Translations under genes and position numbers: made by a program
Shown: one piece after another, positions 7,309 through 14,787 of the stretch
Layout: each line of letters begins with the position of its first letter
How positions within the stretch are numbered: the first letter of the stretch is position 1
The notes under the pieces: generated by a model
Told to the model about the DNA's origin: nothing
What the model saw: only the letters and a program-made list of their open reading frames with translations
The model's database searches: none
NCBI GenBank assembly: GCA_045612065.1
Contig: JAZKYH010000002.1
Location: 1 to 50,705, forward strand
Source of the DNA: UBA1189 sp045612065
GTDB taxonomy: Bacteria > Bacteroidota > Bacteroidia > Bacteroidales > Bacteroidaceae
DNA length: 50,705 nucleotides
Direction: 5' to 3'

Positions 7309-9786
7309 TTAGCTCTCCACGGTGTACACTCGCCGCACGCGGGTCGAGATGCCAGTCATCACCTCGTAGGGGATGGTGCCGAGCCACTGGGCCAGTTGGG
7401 TCACGGGCAGTTGCGGACCGAAGATCTCTACGCTGTCGCCCTCGTGGCAAGGGATGTCGGTGACGTCAATCATGCACACATCCATGCAGATGTTGCCCAC
7501 GTAGGGAGCCTGCTGCCCGTTCACGATGCAGTAGCCCACGCCGTTGCCCAGGTGGCGGTCCAGTCCGTCGGCATAGCCGATGGGCACTGAAGCGATGCGT
7601 GATGCCCGTGCGAGTTTTCCTCGGCGGCTGTAGCCCACGGTCTCGCTCTCGGGCACATCGTGTATCTGTAGTATCGTGCTCTTGAGTGTGCCGATGGGGT
7701 GGAGCAGGCGGTCGCCCACGGGACTGATGCCATAGAGTCCGAGCCCGAGGCGCACCATGTCGAAGTGGTACTCGGGGAACCTCTCTATGCCCGCCGAGTT
7801 GCAGATGTGGCGCAGTATCTTGTGGGGGAAGGCGCTCTGCAAGGTGTCGGCAGCCTCGGTGAAGCGTGTGGCCTGCTGGCGGGTGAAGGTGTCGAAGTCG
7901 CTGCTGTCGCTGCCTGCCAGGTGTGAGAATACCGAGCGGGGGATGACGGCGTTCTGTCTCTTCAGCCGTTCGATGAGGCGGGGCATCTCGTCGGGTCGGA
8001 AGCCGAGGCGGCTCATGCCCGTGTCTATCTTGATGTGTATGGGATAGTTCATGTAGCCCTCTCGCTCGCAGGCGTGTATCATGGCTTCAAGCAGGGTGAA
8101 ACTGTATATCTCCGGTTCGAGGTTGTTCTCGAAGATGGTCTTGAATGCCGACATTTCGGGGTTCATCACGAGGATGTTGGCGGAGATGCCCGCCTTGCGC
8201 AGTTGTTCGCCCTCATCGGCCACAGCCACGGCAAGATAGTCCACGCGATGGTCCTGCAGGGTCTTGGCAATCTCATAGAACCCGGCTCCGTAGGCGAAGG
8301 CCTTGACCATGCACACGGTCTTCACCGTGGGTGAGAGCATGCTGCGGTAGTGGTTGAGGTTGTCCACCATGGCCCCGAGGTCAATCTCCAAGGTTGTCTC
8401 GTGTACCTTCAGCGCCAACTGCTCGGCTACACGTTCGAATCCGAAACTGCGTGAGCCCTTCACGAGGATGAGCGAGCGGCGCAGCGTGTGCAGTTCGTCA
8501 GATTGCAGAAACTCCTCCGTGGTGGTATAGAACGATGTCTTCATGTCGCCGAACCGCTCTGTCGAGGCTTTCAGTTCGGGGCCGATGCCGATGAAGCGCT
8601 CTACGCCACGGCTCTTGATGAGTGTGGCCACCTTGCGGTAGAGTGAGCGGCTGTTCTGTCCTGTCTGCAGCAGGTCCGAGAGGATGAGCACGCGCTCGCG
8701 TCCTTCCCGTTCGGGGCGGCGTGCCATGAAGTCCAGGGCGATGTCGAGCGAGGCGATGTCGGCATTGTATGAGTCGTTGATGAGTGTACTGCCGTTCTTG
8801 CCCTCCTTCACTTCGAGGCGCATGGCCACGGGTTCGAGTCGTTGCATGCGTTCGGCAATCGTCTCGCCGGGGAGCATGAGGTAGAGGCACACGGCCAGGC
8901 AGTGGATGGAGTTCTCCACCGAAGCGTCGTCGGTGAAGGGTATGGTGTACCTGCCCGGTATGTTCAGGTAGTGGTAGGTTATGGTTGTGTGCTTGTCGGT
9001 CTTCTCGACGGCCGAGATGAATAGCGGCTTGTCGGCATTTCGGCGCGACCAGGCTATCTCGCGTGCCGATTGCAGGCTGTGGTTCACGCTCTCGCACACC
9101 TCGTCATCGTCGCCGTTGTAGATGATGATGTCGCAGTCGCGGAAGAGGATGAGCTTCTCCTTGCACTTGTCTTGTAGCGAGGTGAAGTTCTCCTGATGGG
9201 CTCCGTTGATGTTGGTGAACACGCCTATCGTGGGGCGTATGATGCGGTGCAGGTGTTTCATTTCGCGGTGTTGCGATATGCCTGCCTCGATGAGTGCCAC
9301 GTCGGTATGCTCGTTCATCTGCCACACCGAGAGGGGTACGCCTACCTGTGAGTTATAGCTGCGGGGCGAGCGTGCCACCTGGAAGTCGGCCCCCAAGAGT
9401 TGGCTCAGCCACTCCTTCACCACCGTCTTGCCGTTGCTGCCGGTGATGCCCACCACGGGGATGGTGTATTGTGCTCGGTGCGTCTCGGCCAGCAGTTGCA
9501 GGGCGGCGAGCGTGTCGGCTACGACGAGGAAGTTGGCCTTGGGCATGGCTTGCTGTGATTCATCAGAGGGGCGTTCCGACACGACGAAGTGCCTCACGCC
9601 TCGGCTGTAGAGGTCGCTGATGTAGTGGTGTCCGTTGCCGCGTGGCGTCACGAGTGCAAAGAAGAGTGTCTCCTCGGGGAATCCCAGCGAACGGCTGTCG
9701 GTGAGCAGCCACTTCACCGTACCCTCGTGGCAGCCTATGTGCTCGGCGTGTATCCATTGTGCTATGGTGTCGATAGAATATGCCAT
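7309..9786 (-). CDS. murF-alr: Bifunctional MurF / alanine racemase fusion
   Basis: An 825-residue fusion. Residues 1-450 are a Mur ligase with the ATP loop GITGSNGKTVVKEW near residue 113 and the NDSYNADIASL segment near 337. Together these add D-Ala-D-Ala to UDP-MurNAc-tripeptide. From about residue 460 an alanine racemase begins (EIDLGAMVDNLNHYRSML). It carries VKAFAYGAGFYEIA with the PLP lysine, IGYADGL, and a C-terminal domain with YVGNICMDVCMIDV. One chain thus makes D-Ala and uses a D-Ala dipeptide in the same pathway; D-Ala-D-Ala ligase is not encoded here. The fusion is known in Bacteroidetes. Both halves appear intact. Confidence 0.96.
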   Translation of the reverse strand: MAYSIDTIAQWIHAEHIGCHEGTVKWLLTDSRSLGFPEETLFFALVTPRGNGHHYISDLYSRGVRHFVVSERPSDESQQAMPKANFLVVADTLAALQLLAETHRAQYTIPVVGITGSNGKTVVKEWLSQLLGADFQVARSPRSYNSQVGVPLSVWQMNEHTDVALIEAGISQHREMKHLHRIIRPTIGVFTNINGAHQENFTSLQDKCKEKLILFRDCDIIIYNGDDDEVCESVNHSLQSAREIAWSRRNADKPLFISAVEKTDKHTTITYHYLNIPGRYTIPFTDDASVENSIHCLAVCLYLMLPGETIAERMQRLEPVAMRLEVKEGKNGSTLINDSYNADIASLDIALDFMARRPEREGRERVLILSDLLQTGQNSRSLYRKVATLIKSRGVERFIGIGPELKASTERFGDMKTSFYTTTEEFLQSDELHTLRRSLILVKGSRSFGFERVAEQLALKVHETTLEIDLGAMVDNLNHYRSMLSPTVKTVCMVKAFAYGAGFYEIAKTLQDHRVDYLAVAVADEGEQLRKAGISANILVMNPEMSAFKTIFENNLEPEIYSFTLLEAMIHACEREGYMNYPIHIKIDTGMSRLGFRPDEMPRLIERLKRQNAVIPRSVFSHLAGSDSSDFDTFTRQQATRFTEAADTLQSAFPHKILRHICNSAGIERFPEYHFDMVRLGLGLYGISPVGDRLLHPIGTLKSTILQIHDVPESETVGYSRRGKLARASRIASVPIGYADGLDRHLGNGVGYCIVNGQQAPYVGNICMDVCMIDVTDIPCHEGDSVEIFGPQLPVTQLAQWLGTIPYEVMTGISTRVRRVYTVES

Positions 9787-9806
9787 AGTGAAGTATATAC
9801 TTTTTA

Positions 9807-9814
9807 CAAAAGTA
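9807..9814 (-). promoter_or_regulatory. Promoter -7 element for murF-alr
   Basis: The minus strand reads TACTTTTG, matching the Bacteroidetes -7 consensus TAnnTTTG, 20 bp before the murF-alr ATG. No clear TTTG -33 box is seen. It diverges from the aroB promoter about 65 bp away. Confidence 0.6.
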
Positions 9815-9877
9815 AGAAATCTTTTTCATATCCTGCAACTCTGCCACCTTGTTTGTCTACGTTTCGCGAAATTTTTG

Positions 9878-9885
9878 TACCTTTG
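9878..9885 (+). promoter_or_regulatory. Promoter -7 element for aroB
   Basis: TACCTTTG fits TAnnTTTG and lies 23 bp before the aroB ATG at 9909. A TTTG at 9852-9855 is a possible -33 box (22-bp spacer). Its position rules out the longer open frame starting at 9849, which would begin upstream of the promoter. Confidence 0.7.
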
Positions 9886-9908
9886 TGATAAATACTGGAA
9901 TCCGAACG

Positions 9909-10955
9909 ATGAACAAGCAACGTATCATAGCGGCTACCGACCTGGCCGCCACATTGAAGGGCCTGTTGGGCGCGATTGCGCACGATCGCCTGTTTATCCT
10001 CACCGATGAGCAGACCTCACGGCTGTGCTATCCCCTGGTTGCCGAGGCTATGGGCGAGGCACACCTTATCACCATCCCTGCAGGCGACGACAACAAGCAT
10101 GTCGACTCGCTGTGCCATGTGTGGAGCGCGCTCTCCCAGCACGGTGCTACGCGCCACTCGCTGCTCATCAACGTGGGCGGAGGCATGGTGACCGACCTCG
10201 GAGGCTTTGCTGCCGCCACCTTCAAGCGCGGCATCCCCTGCATCAATGTGCCCACTACGCTGCTCGCCATGGTCGATGCCGCCGTGGGTGGCAAGACGGG
10301 CATCAACCTCCACTCGCTCAAAAATGAGGTGGGAGCGTTCTATCCCGCCGAGGCTGTCGTGGTGTCGGCACAGTTCCTGGGCACGCTCGATGCTCCCAAC
10401 CTCGTGTCGGGCTTTGCCGAGATGCTCAAGCACGGACTCATCAGCACCGAGGAGCACTGGGCACAACTCATGCGCTACGACCTTGCTCGTCCCGACCTCG
10501 AAGCCCTGCAGCCCCTCATTATGGAGTCTATCCACACCAAGGAGCACATCGTGGAGCAGGATCCCACGGAGAAGCACATCCGCAAGGCACTTAACCTGGG
10601 CCACACGTTGGGCCATGCCTTCGAGACCCTGGCCATGCGTCGCGGCACTCCCGTCCTCCATGGCTATGCTGTGGCATGGGGCCTGATAGGCGAACTCTAC
10701 CTCTCTCACGTTCGCGAGGGCTTCCTCACCGACAAGCTGCGCCAAACGGTCGCCTTCATCAAGGACGTCTATGGTACTTTTGTCTTCACCTGCAAGGACT
10801 ACGACGAACTCTTTGCCCTCATGCAGCACGACAAGAAGAACCGCGGCACCGAGATACACTTCACTCTGCTCGGCGGCATTGGCGACATCCGCATCGATCG
10901 TACTGCTACTAAGGAAGAAATCTTCGAGATGCTCGACTTCGTCCGCGAGTGTTGA
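9909..10955 (+). CDS. aroB: 3-dehydroquinate synthase
   Basis: The start at 9909 (MNKQRIIAATDLAATL) gives 348 residues, normal for the family. The NAD-binding signature GGGMVTDLGGFAAATFKRGI is followed by the invariant PTTLLAMVDAAVGGKTGIN. Metal-binding His residues lie in LNLGHTLGHAFE. The enzyme converts DAHP to 3-dehydroquinate in the shikimate pathway in the cytoplasm. It stands alone between its own promoter and a 22-bp repeat array followed by a terminator. Other aro genes are not in the window. Confidence 0.96.
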   Translation: MNKQRIIAATDLAATLKGLLGAIAHDRLFILTDEQTSRLCYPLVAEAMGEAHLITIPAGDDNKHVDSLCHVWSALSQHGATRHSLLINVGGGMVTDLGGFAAATFKRGIPCINVPTTLLAMVDAAVGGKTGINLHSLKNEVGAFYPAEAVVVSAQFLGTLDAPNLVSGFAEMLKHGLISTEEHWAQLMRYDLARPDLEALQPLIMESIHTKEHIVEQDPTEKHIRKALNLGHTLGHAFETLAMRRGTPVLHGYAVAWGLIGELYLSHVREGFLTDKLRQTVAFIKDVYGTFVFTCKDYDELFALMQHDKKNRGTEIHFTLLGGIGDIRIDRTATKEEIFEMLDFVREC

Positions 10956-10957
10956 TG

Positions 10958-11040
10958 CCTCACTAGCTATCGCGGTGCTCCTCACTAGCTACCGCGCCTC
11001 ACCTCGCTAGCTATCGCGGAGCTCATCGTTAGCTAGTGTG
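10958..11040. repeat. 22-bp-period array with TAGCTA core, array 1 (4 units)
   Basis: TAGCTA cores begin at 10964, 10986, 11008 and 11030, an exact 22-bp period. Each is embedded in a near-palindrome of the form CTCrCTAGCTAyCGCGG. The fourth unit is the most diverged. A second array with the same period and core lies at 39301-39390. It is placed just after the aroB stop. Confidence 0.85.
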
Positions 11041-11105
11041 GATAGTGTAATACATGGGGTAACCTGCGAAACTAAATAGCAATACCAAGCAACAATTATA
11101 ACCGG

Positions 11106-11139
11106 GAGGCACCCTAGGGTGTCTCTTTCTCTTTTTCTC
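11106..11139 (+). terminator. Probable terminator after aroB and array 1
   Basis: GAGGCACCC (11106-11114) pairs with GGGTGTCTC (11117-11125) with one G-U pair, followed by the T-rich TTTCTCTTTTTCTC. The two-base loop means the top pair must open. It lies 150 bp after the aroB stop and before the 3' end of the convergent YrdC gene. Confidence 0.55.
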
Positions 11140-11162
11140 TCGGAAACCAAAGCTACACAGCT

Positions 11163-11768
11163 CTACAGCCACCCCTTGCCTTGGCGCACGATCTCCGCTT
11201 CGCCATCGGTGCAGTTGATGATGGTGCTCTGTTCGGTGCCGCCCTCGCCGCCGTCGATGATGAGGTCCACGTGGTCGCCCCACTTCTCGTCGATGAGTTC
11301 GGGCAGGGTCATGTATTCGATGTCTTCGTGCCCGTCCACCTTGAGGCTGGTCGAGAGTAGGGGAGCGCCCAGTGCCTCGCATATCTCCTGTGCTATGCTG
11401 TTGTCGGGGATGCGTATGCCCACCTCCTTGCGGTTCTTGAAAATCTTGGGCAGGCGGTTGCCTGCAGGGAGGATGAAGGTGAAGGGGCCGGGCAGATTGT
11501 CGCGCATGAGGCGGAAGGTGTCGTTGTCTATCCTCACATATTCGCTCACGCTGCTGATGTCGTGTGCTACTACCGAGAGCAGATGATGCTTCGTGTCCAC
11601 CCCCTTGATGTCGCATACGCGCTCAATGGCGCGCTCCTTCAGTGCATGGCACCCGAAGGCATAGGTCGTGTCGGTGGGGTAGATGATGACTCCGCCCTGG
11701 TTCAGTATCTCGACGATGCGGTCAATGTCGCGGCGTGCGTTATTCTTCTCGTAGAGTTTCAGTATCAT
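11163..11768 (-). CDS. YrdC/Sua5/YciO-family protein (threonylcarbamoyl-AMP synthase-like)
   Basis: 201 residues of a single YrdC fold. GGVIIYPTDTTYAFGCHA (residues 25-42) is the signature nucleotide-binding strand, followed by RVCDIKGVDTKHHLLSVV. The family includes TsaC/Sua5, which makes threonylcarbamoyl-AMP for tRNA t6A. The KGVDTKHHL segment looks more like the YciO branch than the KRP...KPL form of TsaC, so the exact reaction is uncertain. The protein lacks the C-terminal Sua5 domain. It has its own promoter (11805-11812). Confidence 0.88.
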   Translation of the reverse strand: MILKLYEKNNARRDIDRIVEILNQGGVIIYPTDTTYAFGCHALKERAIERVCDIKGVDTKHHLLSVVAHDISSVSEYVRIDNDTFRLMRDNLPGPFTFILPAGNRLPKIFKNRKEVGIRIPDNSIAQEICEALGAPLLSTSLKVDGHEDIEYMTLPELIDEKWGDHVDLIIDGGEGGTEQSTIINCTDGEAEIVRQGKGWL

Positions 11769-11804
11769 GGTATCGTGTGCTTGTCATATATTCAGAATTC
11801 ATTG

Positions 11805-11812
11805 CAAAAGTA
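11805..11812 (-). promoter_or_regulatory. Promoter -7 element for the YrdC gene
   Basis: The minus strand reads TACTTTTG (TAnnTTTG), 36 bp upstream of the ATG at 11768. Confidence 0.6.
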
Positions 11813-12112
11813 CATCATTTCCTGAATAATCCATAATCCCGGGGTACTTTTTGACAACATTCTTAAGACTCACGGGACGAAACGCTCGTAAATCCCGTAC
11901 GAAAATTTCGTAGCATATTGGTAGGTAAATCCTATGGTTTGCTTACGCGGTGAGGAAATTGGTACTATAGACTTTTCCGTTTTCTTGACAGAGTGTCATT
12001 GTTTCTCTATCTTCTGCTTACTTCTTGCTTCTTCCTAATCGCCCGTGGTTGCGTTCTTTTCTTCGACCTTGGGGATTGGATAGGAAGAGGGCAAGGATAA
12101 GGCATTAGAACA
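11813..12112. other. Gene-free stretch before the accessory operon
   Basis: No open frame with coding character is seen. A weak hairpin, ACGGGA...TCCCGT, and a 15-bp odd palindrome, TACGAAAATTTCGTA (11898-11912), occur. Nothing else is recognisable. The stretch forms the left margin of the AT-rich minus-strand operon and shows no integrase, tRNA or clear attachment site. Confidence 0.5.
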
Positions 12113-12170
12113 AACTCCACAAAGCCTTCAAAGTACGTCTACGCCTATTCTTTGAAGACTTCGTGGAGTT
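12113..12170 (-). repeat. Long imperfect hairpin, 21-bp arms
   Basis: Arms 12113-12133 and 12150-12170 are complementary at 19 of 21 positions around a 16-nt loop. The two mismatches are A-C on the plus strand but become G-U wobbles in minus-strand RNA, so that RNA forms a continuous 21-bp stem. It lies directly downstream of the terminator of the WYL operon. Confidence 0.7.
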
Positions 12171-12205
12171 AAAAGAAAGCCCCGCACTATCATTGAGTGC
12201 GGGGC
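12171..12205 (-). terminator. Rho-independent terminator of the WYL/GIY-YIG operon
   Basis: On the minus strand, GCCCCGCACT and AGTGCGGGGC form a perfect 10-bp GC-rich stem with a 7-nt loop (12179-12205), followed by TTTCTTTT. It lies 34 bp past the stop of the last operon gene. Confidence 0.85.
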
Positions 12206-12239
12206 GTGCTATCGGTTTCGGCCAAGTTAATAGTTTTGT

Positions 12240-13055
12240 CTAATCCAACAAATCCTTTATTTTATCAATTGTCATTACTGACACTTTGATATTACGAGAT
12301 TTAAAGAATGCTCTAATATTACTCTTTGTAGCTTTGGAGACTCCTTCTTGTCGCATCCATTGTACAAATTCGTTTTTCCATACACCAACACTATTTGCCT
12401 CTAATTCTGAAAAGCGTTTGTTGATTTCTTCTTTGCAATACTCTGTAGCAGTATCTATCTTATCCCAAACTCCTCTTGGGACCAGCCAACTTCTGCTTCC
12501 TATCCCTAAGTGTCTGGGATATCCATTACGCGCCTTTGCAAATGTTGAACGGTCATATCCCTTCTGTAATGTAGGATAATTCTCCCACATAAATGAGAAC
12601 ATACTTTCATTGAACTCTTCTTGTGTCCATTTCTTCACTATAGGCAATCTCTGATAAAAAACTTTTTCGTCATCTCGCCTACTCGCTTGTTCGTCTTCAT
12701 GAGCTTGCGACCAAGCCTCTTTTTCATCCTCACTTAAATGCTCAGGAGGTTCATTGTTGAGGGGCACTGAGCCATAGTAGTCATCATCATCGTCTTCATC
12801 ATCACTCCAGTTATTATCTAATTTCAATTCAATACTAGAAGGTTTTCTTGTCAACCGTGCTGCCAATAGCCTAGTATCATCTGTTTGTGATTCATCATTC
12901 TTCAGTGAAGTGTATTTATCTATTACATCCGATGAATCCTCAGACATTATTAAGTTTATTATTTCGTCAGAAAGTTTCATTCGGTCAACACATTCAATGT
13001 CCACCAAGTCCAAATGGTATTCTTCTATTAATCGTATTTTAACATTTATATCCAT
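12240..13055 (-). CDS. Uncharacterised 271-aa protein, last gene of the WYL operon
   Basis: I do not recognise a family. The ATG at 13055 (MDINVKIRLIEEYHLD) is preferred to an in-frame TTG three codons upstream. GAGGAG lies immediately before the ATG, and the stop of the 54-aa gene is 5 nt upstream, suggesting translational coupling. The first 75 residues look helical. A very acidic linker (DDEDDDDDYYG, about residue 85) separates them from a basic, aromatic-rich C-terminal half with WTQEEFNESMFSFMWENYP and GIGSRSWLVPRGVWDKI. The last 35 residues (SKATKSNIRAFFKSRNIKVS) are basic and could bind nucleic acid (inference only). No signal peptide or membrane segment is seen, so it should be cytoplasmic. 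Confidence 0.8.
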   Translation of the reverse strand: MDINVKIRLIEEYHLDLVDIECVDRMKLSDEIINLIMSEDSSDVIDKYTSLKNDESQTDDTRLLAARLTRKPSSIELKLDNNWSDDEDDDDDYYGSVPLNNEPPEHLSEDEKEAWSQAHEDEQASRRDDEKVFYQRLPIVKKWTQEEFNESMFSFMWENYPTLQKGYDRSTFAKARNGYPRHLGIGSRSWLVPRGVWDKIDTATEYCKEEINKRFSELEANSVGVWKNEFVQWMRQEGVSKATKSNIRAFFKSRNIKVSVMTIDKIKDLLD

Positions 13056-13060
13056 ACTCC

Positions 13061-13225
13061 TCAATTTTCATATTCTATTATTCGTATTAGCCAATCATGA
13101 AAATCATCCACCGTTGCATAGGGATTCATCTCGATGTAGTTTATGGCATAGTCGAGCGACACGGAATATCCGTAGGTATTGTATAACTCTTCTATCAATA
13201 CTTCGGCATCAACAGGAACGAACAT
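13061..13225 (-). CDS. 54-aa acidic microprotein
   Basis: A small gene of 54 codons plus stop, beginning MFVPVDAEVLIEELYNTYGY and ending RIIEYEN. Its start overlaps the end of the upstream 86-aa gene by 17 nt, and its stop is 5 nt before the next ATG, as expected for a coupled operon gene. The composition is strongly acidic (11 Asp/Glu against one Arg and no Lys) and mostly helix-forming. It would otherwise leave an unexplained gap of about 150 bp inside a tightly packed operon. The function is unknown; the size and charge would suit an inhibitor, an antitoxin or a DNA mimic (speculation). Confidence 0.65.
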   Translation of the reverse strand: MFVPVDAEVLIEELYNTYGYSVSLDYAINYIEMNPYATVDDFHDWLIRIIEYEN

Positions 13226-13469
13226 TTGCTAGTTGATTATATAATTCGTTGATTACACTGCTTTCGGCACCATTTATTTCACCGCCTTTATCTTTCTCAT
13301 ATGCGAGTTTCACTTCTTCTTTTGATGCAGGAAGAGAGGTGGTATTAACACCGTATTGTTTTTTGATAAAGAGGACAATTTTATCCAAAGCAGAATATCG
13401 CGCTCTACTTTTTAGTTCTCTGCTATCTAGTTCCTCTATTACCAAAGTTTTTAATTGTTCGATTGTCAT
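13209..13469 (-). CDS. Uncharacterised 86-aa protein of the WYL operon
   Basis: MTIEQLKTLVIEELDSRELK opens a small, charged, mainly helical protein with no signal peptide or membrane segment. The N-terminal half (LKSRARYSALDKIVLFIKKQ) is basic and amphipathic; the C-terminal half carries SSVINELYNQLANVR. Its 3' end overlaps the 54-aa gene and it follows the 101-aa gene by 52 nt. I know no family for it. Confidence 0.7.
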   Translation of the reverse strand: MTIEQLKTLVIEELDSRELKSRARYSALDKIVLFIKKQYGVNTTSLPASKEEVKLAYEKDKGGEINGAESSVINELYNQLANVRSC

Positions 13470-13521
13470 AGTTGCTACATTTAATTGCGATATTAAGAAT
13501 CTAAAATTTTAATTCAATGTA

Positions 13522-13827
13522 TTATAACTTTTGAATCTTTAACAGAAAATTCTTAAAGTTAATTCTCCAACATCCTTCCGCCAATTCTTGAAATTCACTA
13601 CTACTATCCAATACTTTTTTTAGATTTCTAGCTACTGCGCTATTCCCTATGCGGGGCACATTGGCATCATATATAGTAAGATTAAAATCATAGCCAGAAA
13701 CCACCCTATTTCCCGCTGCCTCAAAATCCTGCTTTTTAAGTTGAATTTCTCCACCGCCATCTTTCATTACCTCAATAATACGAGATAAACTGTCTTTCCA
13801 AATCTGAGTATACAAGTTTTGTCCCAT
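13522..13827 (-). CDS. Uncharacterised 101-aa protein of the WYL operon
   Basis: It starts MGQNLYTQIWKDSLSRIIEV. Alternating polar and hydrophobic strands (EIQLKKQDFEAAGNRVVSG, YDFNLTIYDANV) suggest a small alpha/beta fold. The C-terminus is basic (RINFKNFLLKIQKL). No motif is recognised. It lies 26 nt after the GIY-YIG gene in the same operon. Confidence 0.7.
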   Translation of the reverse strand: MGQNLYTQIWKDSLSRIIEVMKDGGGEIQLKKQDFEAAGNRVVSGYDFNLTIYDANVPRIGNSAVARNLKKVLDSSSEFQELAEGCWRINFKNFLLKIQKL

Positions 13828-13853
13828 AACATATATATTAAAAGTTCAACAAA

Positions 13854-14333
13854 TCAATCTTGAAGATTAGCAAACGGTCGCTTGCCATTATGACTATTCT
13901 TGAAATTTGTAATCATAGCATACTCTACTGAACACGAATCACTAACACATTTCCAGCAAACAATCAAATCATCTGAATCTGCCAATTGCCAAATATAGCG
14001 ACCTCCATAATGTCCTACATCCTTTCCACTGCCGAACTTTATGTATTGTTGAATTCGCTTATACAATTCTGTAGCCTTTCCTATATATACAATAGGCTCT
14101 GCATCTATCCAGTTTTGTCGAAGTTCATCAATACTTACATTCGGTTCTTTACCTTTATGATATCCTCCAGATCCTTTTGTTAGGAACTCTGGTTCTGTAT
14201 CTTTCAATCGCAACACGTGATAGACACCTTCTACTTTAGGAATACCACCACTTTTGAAGTCTTCTTTCAAGTCCTTAACACTGACGAATCCTTCAAATCC
14301 ATCTTTCATAAGTTTTTCCTTAATACTTTCCAT
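13854..14333 (-). CDS. GIY-YIG nuclease-like protein
   Basis: 159 residues with the GIY-YIG pattern: GVYHVLRLK (36-44), then IVYIGKATELYKRIQQY (81-97) containing the second half of the signature and the catalytic-type Arg93. A candidate metal-binding Glu137 (SVEYAMITNF) and the typical closing segment GKRPFANLQD follow. The spacer between GVY and VYIG is longer than in minimal domains (about 43 residues) and holds GSGGYHKGKEP. Family members cut DNA in repair, homing and restriction. The position behind a WYL regulator suggests a defence or mobile-element role (inference). It starts 4 nt after the stop of the 149-aa gene. Confidence 0.8.
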   Translation of the reverse strand: MESIKEKLMKDGFEGFVSVKDLKEDFKSGGIPKVEGVYHVLRLKDTEPEFLTKGSGGYHKGKEPNVSIDELRQNWIDAEPIVYIGKATELYKRIQQYIKFGSGKDVGHYGGRYIWQLADSDDLIVCWKCVSDSCSVEYAMITNFKNSHNGKRPFANLQD

Positions 14334-14337
14334 ACTT

Positions 14338-14787
14338 CTAATATTTAATGATTCTATTAATAAACCTTGTCACTTTATTCCCATCCATTTTGTTCCAGTC
14401 CACGTATTCGAAGAATCGTGTTTTGATAAGCGTTTCTATCAACTCTACTGTTGCATCATAGATACTCTTTGCACCACTAAAATCTTCCAATTCATGACCG
14501 TCAAATATATAGATAGGATTATCCTCTGAGTCATTACCACAAATCTCGAGATTAATACTGAATTGCATGGATTTCTTGGGCAACATATCTATCAATCGGT
14601 CCAGTGACCAAGCGGGCAAGGCCTTGTGCGAAATTGCTTCGCTGTCAGGACTACCGAAACCTATATATTCATGTCCATCACGCTCATATACATACATGTC
14701 GGCCGTTTCTGATAATACACCCGCCTTCACCAAACGGTTTGACTGCTTGTAGTTGGTGCAGATCTGAGATGGTTTCAATTTAATCAT
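14338..14787 (-). CDS. Uncharacterised 149-aa protein, second gene of the WYL operon
   Basis: Its start overlaps the WYL stop by 4 nt (ATGA), so translation is probably coupled. The protein contains LPAWSLDRLIDMLPKKSMQF and an acidic centre (GNDSEDNPIYIFDGHELEDF), followed by a helical C-terminus (SIYDATVELIETLIKTRFF). It is soluble, with no signal peptide. It has the feel of small proteins found in Bacteroidetes mobile elements, but I cannot place it in a family. Confidence 0.7.
   Translation of the reverse strand: MIKLKPSQICTNYKQSNRLVKAGVLSETADMYVYERDGHEYIGFGSPDSEAISHKALPAWSLDRLIDMLPKKSMQFSINLEICGNDSEDNPIYIFDGHELEDFSGAKSIYDATVELIETLIKTRFFEYVDWNKMDGNKVTRFINRIIKY

Noticed and set aside
10017..10985. 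322-codon open frame antisense to aroB
   Set aside because: Shadow of a highly conserved gene; no family features.
10958..11040. CRISPR-like array
   Set aside because: The period is only 22 bp with no unique spacers of typical length, units are palindromic, and no cas genes are in the window.
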